Source of the DNA: Coccinella septempunctata
Taxonomy: Eukaryota > Arthropoda > Insecta > Coleoptera > Coccinellidae
DNA length: 64,000 nucleotides
Assembly (NCBI RefSeq): GCF_907165205.1
Contig: NC_058196.1
Span: 6,800,501-6,864,500 of the forward strand
Reading direction: 5' to 3'
A model generated the notes under the pieces. The model was not told where the DNA came from. It saw only the letters and a list, made by a program, of their open reading frames with translations, and made no database searches. Of this stretch, positions 54,048-64,000 are shown one piece after another (within the stretch, counting starts at the first letter, position 1; every line of letters begins with the position of its first letter). Position numbers and translations under genes: made by a program.

Positions 54048-54239
54048 AGCCTGTTTGCAACAGCCGAGAATTCTCTGGAGAATTCTCTACAAAATTCTCG
54101 CAAGAAAACGGCAGAGAGTATTTTGTATGTAATTGAACAGAGAATTATACCGAAAGTGTGTATAAAACAGTAAATAATTCACGGCGCATTAAATCTCGAG
54201 TAAATTTTCTAGAGAATTCTCGGCTGTTGCAAACGGGCT
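54048..54239. mobile_element. MITE, 192 bp, PIF/Harbinger-like
   Basis: The ends AGCCTGTTTGCAACAGCC (54048) and GGCTGTTGCAAACGGGCT (to 54239) are inverted repeats of about 28 bp that continue into GAGAATTCTC. Flanks are TTA on both sides (54045-54047, 54240-54242), a 3-bp target duplication typical of PIF/Harbinger. Noncoding. Confidence 0.78.
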
Positions 54240-54255
54240 TTAGATAACATATATG

Positions 54256-54588
54256 TCATGAGACACCTTTTTTTTCCGAGGAATTCAGCAACCTTACTCG
54301 GAATCTTTCCAAAGGTGTTTTTGCCGACAGTCTGAAGCGTACACGTCTCATTTTGATAACCCACCTATGAACACCTTGTGGACGCAACGTCGAATATTCT
54401 CTCACCAAACGAGCAGCACCCAGATCTTCTTCATCAATTATTGTAAAATTGCTATTTAAATCATTTTTTATCTTCGACACGTTACTCACGATCACAGAGC
54501 CAAGATCTTCGATATCGGAAGATGGCATATTCACCAATTCGTTGATCATGCAGGTACCAAAAATTTCCATGATTAAAGCGACCTTCAA
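54256..54588 (-). CDS. Unrecognised 110-codon open frame
   Basis: Starts at a methionine at 54588 and ends just beside the MITE. The sequence is mixed in composition, with a basic C-terminal half (RRVRFRLSAKTPLERFRVRL). No family was recognised, no transposon motif is visible and there is no partner elsewhere in the window. Because the MITE follows directly, the end could be altered. It may be a host exon or a chance frame. Confidence 0.2.
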   Translation of the reverse strand: MKVALIMEIFGTCMINELVNMPSSDIEDLGSVIVSNVSKIKNDLNSNFTIIDEEDLGAARLVREYSTLRPQGVHRWVIKMRRVRFRLSAKTPLERFRVRLLNSSEKKGVS

Positions 54589-54599
54589 AATTACTGATG

Positions 54600-55320
54600 T
54601 AAAGTTCTATTCAACAGAGAAAACCAAAATGAAAATTTCAGCTTATGCATTCATAGAAACGTTAAAAATCCAATGAGTTGAAAAATTTACAATCCTTTAT
54701 TAATTTTCTCATTTTCAGAACATTATTGTTACAACCAGAAAAAAACTATTGATTAGAACACAGAAAATATGAATACATTTTCCACGGGGCGAACAATGAC
54801 AATCTCGGGAAATATACTCTTCATAATTCCTTAGTTTTAATAATAGCTATTATGTTCGATAGTACCGATAAGCCAGGTAAAACAATTTCATTGACCCAAA
54901 TTTGACTTATTTTCGGCACATGAGGGGAATACAGTCTACACAGCCCACCAGTGAGTAAAAAGGGAGATGTCCTTCTGATGGTCCATTATTTTGTCTTGAA
55001 TATTCATGCCGTGGTTAGTGGTGATTCTGTATTTGGTCGTGAAGCCGCATAGACTCGTTCTCATTTTGATCATTCATTTTATTCAATTCCTAATTCTGTA
55101 TAGAGAGTATAGTCTCATAGATTAAATAGATGGATCATAAGCTATTTTCCAGACTGTTCATTTTTCAAATTATTCCCACTCCAAAAAACCACCAATGAAA
55201 TGAATTTTCGCTCGTTTTCCCCTCCAGATCGCTTCTAAAATTTCTAAGACGGCGTGTGTATTTGTAATTGTCAAAATATTATTTCAATCATTCACGTCGT
55301 AATATTTTGGAAAATAAGCA
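54600..55320. other. Unassigned AT-rich region
   Basis: Only short frames and no repeat partner in the window. I see nothing that can be named. Confidence 0.35.
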
Positions 55321-56345
55321 GCGATGTGCCGTAAAAGCGTGTGTTTGAAATAAAAGTGCAATTTATACACGAAAGAGGATAGCGATTTATTTATTCTGGT
55401 AAGTTTTTGATATTTTATTCTTGTTTGAGTTCACGACTTTATGAAATCGGGGGAGGTAGTTAGGGGACGCCAGTGTCGAATTATGTTTGAATCCTATCTA
55501 ATGATGGGATTGAAATGTTGAGTTTATACAATCAAATAATTGATTTCAATTTTAGATTTCCCAGAAATGAAACCAGACGACGGCAGTGGAGAGTTGCACT
55601 CGGTCTTGAAAACAATTTACACTTCTCTTGTAATTTATACTCCAGACTTTAGTATAATGAGAGTAATAGACTTTTACCGTAAATTTGAAAAAAGATGCCA
55701 TCCTGCGTGAGGTAAGATAGGTAGTTTACCACTTATTTAACGCGCTTTATTGTCTGATTATCACTTTCTTTGGAATTTTGCAAGTGATTTCTGACTACTT
55801 CTGAACTTGAAATTTATAGTACATTCTCTTTTTCTTATTATATCATGCTTTTTTGTATGAACATTCTTCCTGGTTTCGAGATGAACAGTAGAAAAATGAG
55901 CTGAGGTCATGTTTCCTTTATTTCGTAAATGTATTTCAATATAAAAATTATGCTACTACTGTAATTATGATTATAATAATGACCATTCAATTAGAGCTCG
56001 GATATTCCCATTATTTTTATGAGTTATTAAATGAAAATGTCTGTTATCAGGATACCTCATATTTCGAAGTAAAACTTCAGTTGAAAAATTGTTGCAGGAG
56101 ACAAGCGTAGAACAGAAATTAAAAAACAGCTAATTGACGTAAAAAACCGATTTAAGATTACGAGTGAGTCGTCAGTACTTCAAGAAAAAAGTTGCTGCCC
56201 TACAAGCAGTTCCTAATTCATTGGAAAGAAGAATTCAAGATGAAAGCTTGGGAAGCCGAGGCAAATACCTTGTGGTGATAAAAGAGATTCGACACAGTGT
56301 ACGTGTCGAACCAAGTTTGTCATCCCCAGAAGATACCTGCACATT
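55321..56345 (+). other. Possible host-gene exons (weak)
   Basis: Splice-like landmarks in order: a strong donor TCTG/GTAAGTTTTT at about 55399-55410; an acceptor TTTCCCAG near 55565 before an ATG frame (MKPDDGSGELHSVLKTIY, 55568 onward); a donor-like GTAAGA at about 55711; an acceptor TTGTTGCAG near 56098 before a basic open block (RRTEIKKQLIDVKNRFK). The frame from 55568 stops just before the last donor unless an earlier donor-like site is used. No protein family was recognised, and no transposon signature is present. This is the best candidate for non-transposon coding sequence, with low confidence. Confidence 0.22.
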
Positions 56346-58420
56346 GTAACAATGGCATTCTTGGACTTGACCCTCAACTTTCTCCACCGTCAAGGAAATT
56401 CCCGAATTGCAATGAAATCTTCGTTGTCATGTCATATGAGTCACACATATTCCTTCGTTTCCACAAGTGTTTTAATGTTTCCCGTAAACACATACACCTC
56501 AACCTAATGAAAAATTTCTTCGAAGACAGCTGCATGCATACAATACGAATACATGAATTTGGCAATGTATTCTTGATTATTATGCACTTCAACACCAAAA
56601 AGCACTTTCGAGGTGGTATAAAAATTTGAAGGAGGAAGCAGGTTGTTGAACTAGGTATTTGAGTTGCTGGAAAACACTGCTCTTTAATTTACATGCAATA
56701 TAACTTAATTCAATTTAAAACTGCCCGTAAAAAAAATATTGATGCTTCATCTAGAATTGAGGGATTCTTTTATGAGTTACTGTATACAATAAGAAATCAT
56801 TTCCTATTTCACAATCATTGGTTCATGTTTACAGTATTACATTACTGTTTCATTCCGCAAAATCTGTACGGAAGACTTGAGGATTTCTCCAATGAACAAA
56901 CTCTTTTAGATTCTCATTATACAAATTCCATAATACTTCAGCTGCTTCCTCTTCTATTGATTTGAGAATTAACCATTGTAAAGGGAATTTTTTTCATGAA
57001 AGTAATTTTTGGTTTTCAGTTTATACTTAGTGAATAAAATTTCAAATAATCTGTATGTAGGTTAGGATCATATTGACTATTTGTGTATGGTAACATTGTA
57101 TTCAAAATAAATTCTTTTTTACATCAGTTGTTTTAGTATTACATATTAGTTGTACATCCCTTTGATTAGTCGTCATAAGAAAAATACTCGAAATCTTTGC
57201 ATTGAAACATATTTCCATTCAATATGAAATTATTGCCGACTACCTGAAATATTCACAGTGTGTCTAGTTCTGAATCCGCCCCTGTCCAGTTCCCCCACCC
57301 AAGAAATCCAAATTCATATTTATGGCAGTATTTTGTGAACGCGTTTTTGTCGAGATGCTCTATCTCCTGTTTTATTAATCTATGTCTAGGCTGTTATGAA
57401 CGATAGAGTTTGCGCTGCTTCTATTCAAAAGTTTAATTTGATGCACGACACCAAGATTGTGAACGCTCATCAAGTAGCTAGTCTCAGAATAATCGATGGA
57501 GACTACTTTCGTCCACCGAGTGCAGAGGTAGAACAACACTCCGTACTTTTAATTCAATTTCAGTTTCAACCCCCTATTCTACCTAGTCTACTACTTCTGG
57601 GAGTACGATTTTCTAGCTGGTATGCAAACCTTTCGGTAGCAGAAACCAGACTGGTGAACAATTGTGCACCCTTTCTCCTTATTTTTGTTTTTGGTTTCTC
57701 TTCAATGGAAGTAGAATTTCTGGCTGGCGTCAACCCGTTGGAAGCAAAAAACAGAGCAGAGAATCGTTCCCCAACGCGGTGCTTTGTTTTTTCAACCTAC
57801 ATTGCCGTAGTTTTGAATCTGAGCACCGACTTCATTGCCCATTAAATGTGAGTCTTGGTTCTGACTAGCAAACGCATCCGTAACACCCGTGGCGCATTTG
57901 AGATCGGATCCCACATTTCCTTTCCGTCCGATTCATTCCGTGAATTCTTCACTTTTGCATTGTATTTGTGTTTCATTTCGAGCAAAAACCTTTTTAGTAG
58001 TGTTGAGTAGACTGTTCCTATTCCACCCATTGTATTGCGCTTTTTACTGATTTAATATTAGTGCCTGTTGTGTTTCTTATTGCGAGTCAATAGAATAAAA
58101 TAGAATTTGTATACTCTGATTCTGACTTTCACTGGTTTTCGCTAACAACCCAGATAACACGCGATGTTGTCTTCGAGTCGAAGCCCAAGGGTAGGTTTGC
58201 TATTTTCCCCTTTTAAGGATATCTGGCTCTCGAGACAGCCGAGGAAACGTCGTTACAATAATCCAAAATGTAGAAACACATTGAAAGGAGTTGCAATTCA
58301 ACCGGTTCTGAGCCATTGTCATCTTGATCCAACGTATGTTGAAGTGCGAGACAAATGACCCCTCTGGTTTACAAATCGTTTCATAGTTGCAATTACAAAA
58401 CATAAGGTCTCTTTCACAAA
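56346..58420. other. Unassigned region with short frames
   Basis: Several frames of 60-150 codons exist on both strands. The largest (57396-57845, +) contains two diverged direct copies of a block around TTTCTAGCTGG and TTTCTGGCTGG (57608 and 57716) and no known motif. A stretch near 58080-58150 resembles an element edge (TATTGCGAGTCAATAG) without a partner. Nothing can be named. Confidence 0.3.
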
Positions 58421-58429
58421 ACTATTTAC

Positions 58430-58885
58430 CCATTATGAAGTATGCTGAACCAGCTTGGTAGTGATCGACAAGGAATTATTGTAGTGCTTTGGAATCTGTC
58501 CAACGTTGGGCTAACCGCTTCCCCTACTGCCTCCTGCGCCCTCTATACGGAGAATGGTTGGAAATATTTGATCTAACCACCTTCAAGAATCAGCGGAGTC
58601 GCGGCGACCTAATTTTCACTTTCCGGACACTCAAGGGCCAGTTAGGCGAACCGGTACGAAATATTTACACCCTAAACATCAACTATCTCCTTGGCCATTA
58701 GCTTAGACTGGACCACAAGTTCTTCAGGGCATCCAACAGACAGGGTTTTCTATCCAAAAGAGACTTCGGTCAGTGGAATGCCCTGCCGAGATCAATTGTC
58801 GAAGCAGGCTATGTGCCTCCAAGAACAGATACGACAGATGGAAGAAGAAACTCCATTGCATTGACTGTTCACTGAATTGAACTAA
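58430..58885 (+). pseudogene. LINE reverse-transcriptase C-terminal fragment (CR1-like)
   Basis: Reads ALESVQRWANRFPYCLLRP, then EIFDLTTFKNQRSRGDLIFTF, a stop at about 58699, HKFFRASNRQGF and FGQWNALPRSIVEA. These are landmark words of the end of CR1-group LINE reverse transcriptases. Upstream and catalytic parts are missing. Confidence 0.8.
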
Positions 58886-58904
58886 TGGACTGGAACAATA
58901 TCCT

Positions 58905-59180
58905 TCAGGATAGTCTCCTGGAATATAAACGGGTTCAACACGTGGCATGGCGAGATCGAAGAAATAATATCAGAGAGAAAACCTGAAATTATAGCTCCAG
59001 AAAATGCAAGAAAAAATCCGAACAGATGATTGAGCTTTATGAACTATGAGACATACAGATTTGACAGAATCAAGAACACCGGAGGAGGTGTCGTCATATT
59101 GGTAAGTAGAGACATGAAACAATCTTCAAAAATAATAAGAGAGAAACAGTTTGAACTGAAAATTTTCATTGATATCATTT
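58905..59180 (+). pseudogene. LINE endonuclease N-terminal fragment
   Basis: Reads VSWNINGFNTWHGEIEEII then NYETYRFDRIKNTGGGVVIL in shifted frames, the start of an apurinic-type LINE endonuclease (catalytic Asn in WNINGF). It begins 20-30 bp after the previous LINE fragment ends. The rest of the domain is not recognisable. Confidence 0.68.
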
Positions 59181-60605
59181 GATAGAACGTTTTCGTCTAA
59201 ACAGCTCTCTTCAGCAGCACTAAAAAAGTGAAAATAGCGAATGAATTAACAAATTCAGACTCTAGCAGGCTGGCCACCCACTGTTCAAAACTGCATTTAT
59301 TGCATCATCGAAGTAAACTGAAGTATATAAGAACATAAGTCCTCGAAACCTTGAGAGCAAAACAGAAAAAAGACAACTACCCAAGTTAGAGGTGGGATAT
59401 CGAATAAATATTACGTGACCCATGCAAAACTTTCCTCAGCATGAGAACCGCACACAGAGTGAAATAATTTCCAAATAGCATCAAAGAATTATGAGAACAC
59501 GAAACATTACCTACGAGTATATAAGTTAAAGAATAAGAAATATACAAAAGTAGACAACAGAAAAAAAATACGTGAAAAGAATAAACTAAAACGACGTATA
59601 TTCAAGAAGTGAAATGCTTTGTCTCATAGTAATAAACAAGGCAGTGGTCAAAATAATTGAAGAATCTATCGAATAAACAAATAGGATCCAGAAGAAAATA
59701 ATACAGTGTGAGAAACTAATAGAATCTACATATGGATGACGAACAATCACAATATCAGCGTCTAACGCACAAACTATCTAACAAATAAGTATAGAAGCTC
59801 ATTTCAGCGACATTTCAATTTTACAAATAGAGAAATCCCTTAATTGTATGATTGATTCAATACCTGAGTATTACATTTATGATTTATGTATTATTTGAAT
59901 AAATGTATCATCTCACTCAAATTACTCTCCTCATCCTGAAATCTGTTCGAAGTCAAATCGATAGCCTGTACTGTGTCACAGGCCTAATGCCAAGGTGAGT
60001 TGTGACACCCATGTCACATGTCATTGGATCGTGTGAATAAAGAATAGGATCCATTATAATATTACTGATAAATAAAAACACATTTATTTATAATGCAGTA
60101 CTTCAATCATTTGAGATGACTAGTATCTCAAATGGAAATTTCAGTGAATATATAACATTTAATCCAAGAAGAGAAATTTAATCATACATCAGACGTATCG
60201 ATGCTCACCACAAGCGCATTCTTTGTGAGACCTTTCTTTGTCTCACTGAATCCACTTTCCTTTTGAGTTGAGCATTATCTTAAAGCTACAAAAAAACAAT
60301 TATTTTCTGCGTCTTCTTCGTCTTTTTCCTCTTCAGCCACTACTTTGCTCAGTAGTTTTTATATCTGGACAGGCTTGTTATTTTTTCGGCCAGTTCATTT
60401 TCTACAAGCTTTTACTGCAGCAATTTCATTCTCAAGAAGTGTGTCTGTACACACAGCTGTTTTGTTCATGCGTCTATTCACCACAAGACAAAGTAAAAAA
60501 CTTTAAGAATAAGAGGCAATCATAGGAGAGTTGTGACAAGCTGTCACAAAATAAAATATATCATAAAAACGCAAGCATAAAATAAAATAACGAATAGGTT
60601 GTACT
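59181..60605. other. Unassigned AT-rich region
   Basis: May hold decayed LINE sequence in its first 500 bp (a basic LKNKKYTKVDNRKK-like stretch near 59530), but no landmark motif. The frame 60268-60525 is short and Phe/Leu-rich. Nothing further can be named. Confidence 0.3.
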
Positions 60606-60609
60606 CATG

Positions 60610-61660
60610 GACTGATTTTTATTCTTGAATCAACTCTACATATTTTGCCTTATCGGCATCCTCAGGAGTTCTAAAAGTTTAAAATTCTTTTTTTGTGAAA
60701 TATAATCATTCGAAACAAATATGAAAACACCTCACTTCGTCACAAACTATTCAAAAAATCATGAAGCATTATACATGGATGAGCCTCATTAAGTTGAATT
60801 TACACTGGTTTTTCCGATTACTTTTTTCCTTATCACTTACAGGTTAAGGAAGGTATTATTTTGTGGTGTCATACAATTCATATTACGTGTTAGGTGTTTT
60901 TCAGTCACAAAATTGTATCAAACTTCTATTCCATATATCGCATGGTAGGATAGATGTAGGTCCGTTTGAGTATTCAAACATTTTTCTCGTTCATTTTTGA
61001 CAGCCTTGTAATCTCATACATTTCAAATAAATCCAGTTTTCTTCCTTTCTCCAAGTTGAAAATGAGTTTTACGTCAGTGTATTTATCAAATGCGTGACCC
61101 TCCTGGGTGAGGTGGTTATCAAAATCACTTTTCCCAGCATAATTCTTAATGTGTTCTTAAATTCGAACATTGATTGACCTAAAAATTTACCACATGCTCC
61201 ACATTTCAGTTTATATACTCCATTCTTTTCCAATATGGGTCCTGTCCTTCTAATTGCATATATTTTGATGCTGGCATTTGACTGCCTTTAAACGAATTTC
61301 ATAGTTTTTCTTCTGGAAGATTTTTCTTAGTTTGTATGATGTATCACCATGAAACGACATTGGGTGATGTGTATCTTGTATTTTAGATGTCTGCTACCTG
61401 TCTGTTTGAATCTCGGTTCATTTCTGCTCTGATACATTCTTAAAAACTTCCTAAAAACCAAACTGTCAACCAAGTTAGGGTGGAATCCATTCTCCTGGTC
61501 TGTATTTTTAATTATATTCAACTCCTTGTTGAAGGAAGCTTCACTTCCTTCACTCCACTTCAAGGGTGTATATAGAAGTCTGTGAATGTAAGTTGAATAT
61601 GGCCGGTTTTTGACTCCTCGTGATGATGACAAATTACATAAGTTACGACATAGTAGAAAT
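60610..61660 (-). pseudogene. Decayed Penelope-like element: terminal core, GIY-YIG and connecting region
   Basis: The - strand at about 60633-60662 reads CTCCTGAGGATGCCGATAAGGCAAAATATGTAGA: a CTGAGGA box, a TGCC/GGCA stem and AAA. Further right, GVYKLKCGACGKF (about 61180-61220) is the GIY-YIG start. The 61327-61632 frame reads YIHRLLYTPL and FNKELNIIKN, the segment between reverse transcriptase and endonuclease in PLEs. Reverse transcriptase proper is absent. Many stops. Confidence 0.75.
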
Positions 61661-62029
61661 CGAAATTTTGGCGGAAAACTAGATTACTATACTCCATTTA
61701 TTTTAGCACTAGGTTGGCCATGAAATAATTTTCTCAAGTTTTTGTAACTAGAACGGAGTCACTCATGAAATATCCTTAATATCATAACGCCGTTGCCACA
61801 ACTAATATCAATTTTTATTGCAAAAATGCCGAAAGTGATTGAAAAAAAGAAGAGACAGGGTTTCAGGAAGTGCTATTTAGAATTTAGGTCCGCTCATTCA
61901 ACTAGTTATACCCAGATATTTAAAAATACACAATACGTCAGACGGTAGCGAACGTATTCAATGTAAGTGAATTTATATAATGTTTCATCTGAATCTAACT
62001 GACCTATATTTCAGCTGAATATTTCCACA
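61661..62029. other. Unassigned spacer
   Basis: About 370 bp with no open frame or repeat of note. Confidence 0.4.
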
Positions 62030-64000
62030 ATCACATATTTTCCTCAGATCAAGGCGACACATTGCTGATCGCATTATCCCTCTGATAGTTCGGACTAATA
62101 TTACTGACCACTTTACTACCGTGCTTCAGATTATTTTCGATTCCGATAAAATAAGGTCACACAAAAATCGAACAAGGATACACCTCGACCATGACAGATT
62201 GATAGGCACGATTAGGGATGTTTCATGGCACTCTGTTACTTCACTGTGCGATCCGGACGATGCAGCTAATGAGTTTGTGAATGTTCTCATGTGCGCTGTT
62301 AAGGACTGTTCTTGTACTCTTCGAGTCAGGAGGAGGGATACGAAGATAGCACCGTGGTTGACTCGAGGTCTGGTGAAGTCCATACATATCAAGAACCGTC
62401 TATTCAGGAAATTGAAAGCTCATCCCGGTGATACCGAGTTGAAATTGCAGTACAAAAAGTATAGAAATGCACTGACGAGGTTAATAAGAAAAACTAAATA
62501 TGAATACTATCAAGATCGGATCGGTGCCAGCCAATCGGATGCGGCGGCGTTGTGGAAGATAGTACAAGATGTCACCCGTACAAAGAAGAAAGGGCATGAT
62601 ATATCTGAGATAAACAATGAGTGTGGTGAAGTCCTGACCGGAAAGAAGCAGATAGCTAATGAGTTCAACTCGGTGTACTCTCGGATAGGAAAGGAGATGG
62701 CTGACGCTATAAAAAGGGACCCAAGGTGTGTGCCGCAGAGGCCAAGTTCATGTGGCTCATTTGTTTTGCTCCCTACCGATGAAAATGAGGTATGTGGTCT
62801 GATCTAATAAATCCGCGGGTGTGGATGGAATACAGGTGGACACCTTGAAGGTCCTATCATCATTTATCCTGGAGCCCTTGACTTACATAATAAATTTCTG
62901 CTTGGAGAAGTGTGTGTGTGGCCTAGAGTGTTCAAGGAGGCTATAGTTGTGCCTATATTCAAGGGGGGCGATGATGAACTGGTAACAAATTATAGACCAA
63001 TCACTCTAATAACGCATCTGACAAAAATAATGCAGAAGATTATCAAAAAAAGGTTATCAGCTTATATAGATAAATACAATATTTTGTCCGACAGACAGTT
63101 TGGGTTCAGGGAGGGGGTGTCCACGGAGGATGCTCTGCTGGCGCTTACTTCGATGGTGTCCGCGGCTTTGGATGCGGGCAGGCCCAGTGTTCATCGATTT
63201 GTCCAAGGCGTTCGATACCGTTAGCCATGAGTTGCTGCTGCGGGCGCTGGGAGATATCGGTGTCAAGGGTGGTCTTGAAGTTGTTCAGAAGTTACCTGGA
63301 AGGCAGAAACCAGTCTGTGAGGGTGGGTGGCGAGCTGAGCGACAGGGAATCGGTGGAGTTCGGGATCCCTCAGGGCACTGTCCTGGGTCCAATACTATTT
63401 AGTATCTACGTCAACGGAATGTTTGCTGTGCGTTGTGGAGGGACGATTCTGGGATTTGCTGATGATACCGCGGTCTTTTATGAGGCGAACACGTGGGAGG
63501 GGCTCAAGGCCGTTGTTGAGTCGGGTATTCCTCTACTTAAAAATTGGCTTGAACATCATTTATTAACCGTAAATTTAAAACAAACAAAGTACCTGCCATT
63601 CAATTGTAATAAATCCCGGACTCCAACATTTGGCTCCATAGAGATTGTAACAATGGGTGAACAGCATACCATACTACCTGAGAAAAAAGTTGAATATTTG
63701 GGTGTTTTAGTGGATTCGAACCTGAAATGGAATGAACATATACAATTTGTTTGTAAAAGATTGAGGATGATTCTTTATAAGTTCAAATATCTGAAGAGGA
63801 TACTTACATTCCGACAAGTGAAGATCCTGTATGATGCCCTCGTTGAAAGTCACTTAAGATATGCTGTTGCTGTTTGGGGTGGTGCCTTGAGGACACACGT
63901 TCGTCCACTTGAGGTTCTGCAGAGAAGATTTCTCAGGATCATGCTTTCCCGGGATCTGCTATACCCGTCTGACAATTTATACTTGGAGGCGGGTGTTTTC
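62030..64000 (+). mobile_element. APE-type LINE (Jockey-like), 5' truncated, running off the window
   Basis: Starts near the end of the endonuclease domain (NITDHFTTVL at about 62095-62125), then the linker and reverse transcriptase, and continues beyond 64000. Frames are broken several times. Confidence 0.83.
62095..64000 (+). pseudogene. LINE reverse transcriptase (partial, broken)
   Basis: The 62121-62807 frame is the linker (APWLTRGLVKSIHIKNRLFRKL, KYEYYQDRIG). Reverse transcriptase follows: KSAGVDGIQVDTLKVL after a stop at about 62806, NYRPITLITHLTKIMQKII (about 62990-63050), RQFGFREGVSTEDALL, VFIDLSKAFDTVSHEL with the first catalytic aspartate (about 63190-63235), GIPQGTVLGPILFSIY and LGFADDTAVFYE with the catalytic pair (about 63450-63485), then YLGVLVDSNLKWNEHI. 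Frameshifts lie near 62925, 63190 and 63290. The 3' end is outside the window. Confidence 0.85.

Noticed and set aside
57396..57845. 149-codon + strand frame
   Set aside because: Contains internal diverged repeats, no recognisable domain and no splice or promoter context. Kept only as a remark in the unassigned region.
1..64000. CRISPR array, tRNA, rRNA or bacterial operon
   Set aside because: No regularly spaced identical repeats with unique spacers, no cloverleaf or rRNA words recognised; gene content is that of eukaryotic transposons.

Overview
This window looks like heterochromatin-like, transposon-packed DNA from an insect, possibly a beetle, but no host gene is clear enough to name the species. 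The clues are a BEL/Pao element with an envelope-like gene, R4/Dong-type LINEs, Penelope-like elements (PLEs), a DUF4817-type Tc1/mariner transposase and AT-rich spacers. No bacterial operon, rRNA, tRNA or CRISPR array was seen. Almost every recognisable reading frame belongs to a mobile element, and most are broken.

Layout. 1-4740 (+): decayed BEL/Pao retrotransposon (reverse transcriptase, RNase H, integrase, DUF5641 tail, envelope-like gene). 5230-6303 and 10993-11620: one stretch rich in CTCA words on the + strand, split by a TA-inserted long-terminal-inverted-repeat DNA transposon (6306-10990) that itself holds three concentric inverted-repeat elements. 13803-15600: a MITE, a LINE fragment, a 320-bp repeat and PLE pieces. 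15600-23352 (-): first copy of a Ty3-type LTR element whose LTR carries a nearly intact PLE (17172-20189). 23880-26030: Tc1/mariner transposase split by a 5'-truncated LINE (24087-25832). 26665-35916: second, complete copy of the Ty3-type element, with matching 4-bp target duplications, inserted into a PLE whose 3' part resumes at 35917.

36396-44443 (-): three R4/Dong-like LINEs head to tail, joined at TTA microsatellites. 45450-45735: Ty3 reverse-transcriptase remnant. 46037-49090 (-): PLE with direct terminal repeats. 50040-54000 (-): two-ORF APE-type LINE. 54048-54239: MITE. 54600-58400: mostly unassigned, with exon-like segments that might be a host gene. 58430-59180: two LINE fragments. 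60610-61660 (-): decayed PLE. 62030-64000 (+): LINE running off the window.

Most notable: (i) both Ty3-type copies encode protease joined directly to integrase with no reverse transcriptase or RNase H between, so the deleted form has been duplicated or amplified; (ii) the concentric palindromes at 7099-8863, where TA-inserted elements sit at the dyad centres of older palindromes; (iii) hammerhead-ribozyme-like cores at several PLE ends; (iv) the LINE train in TTA repeats; (v) exon-like sequence antisense to the Ty3-type element.
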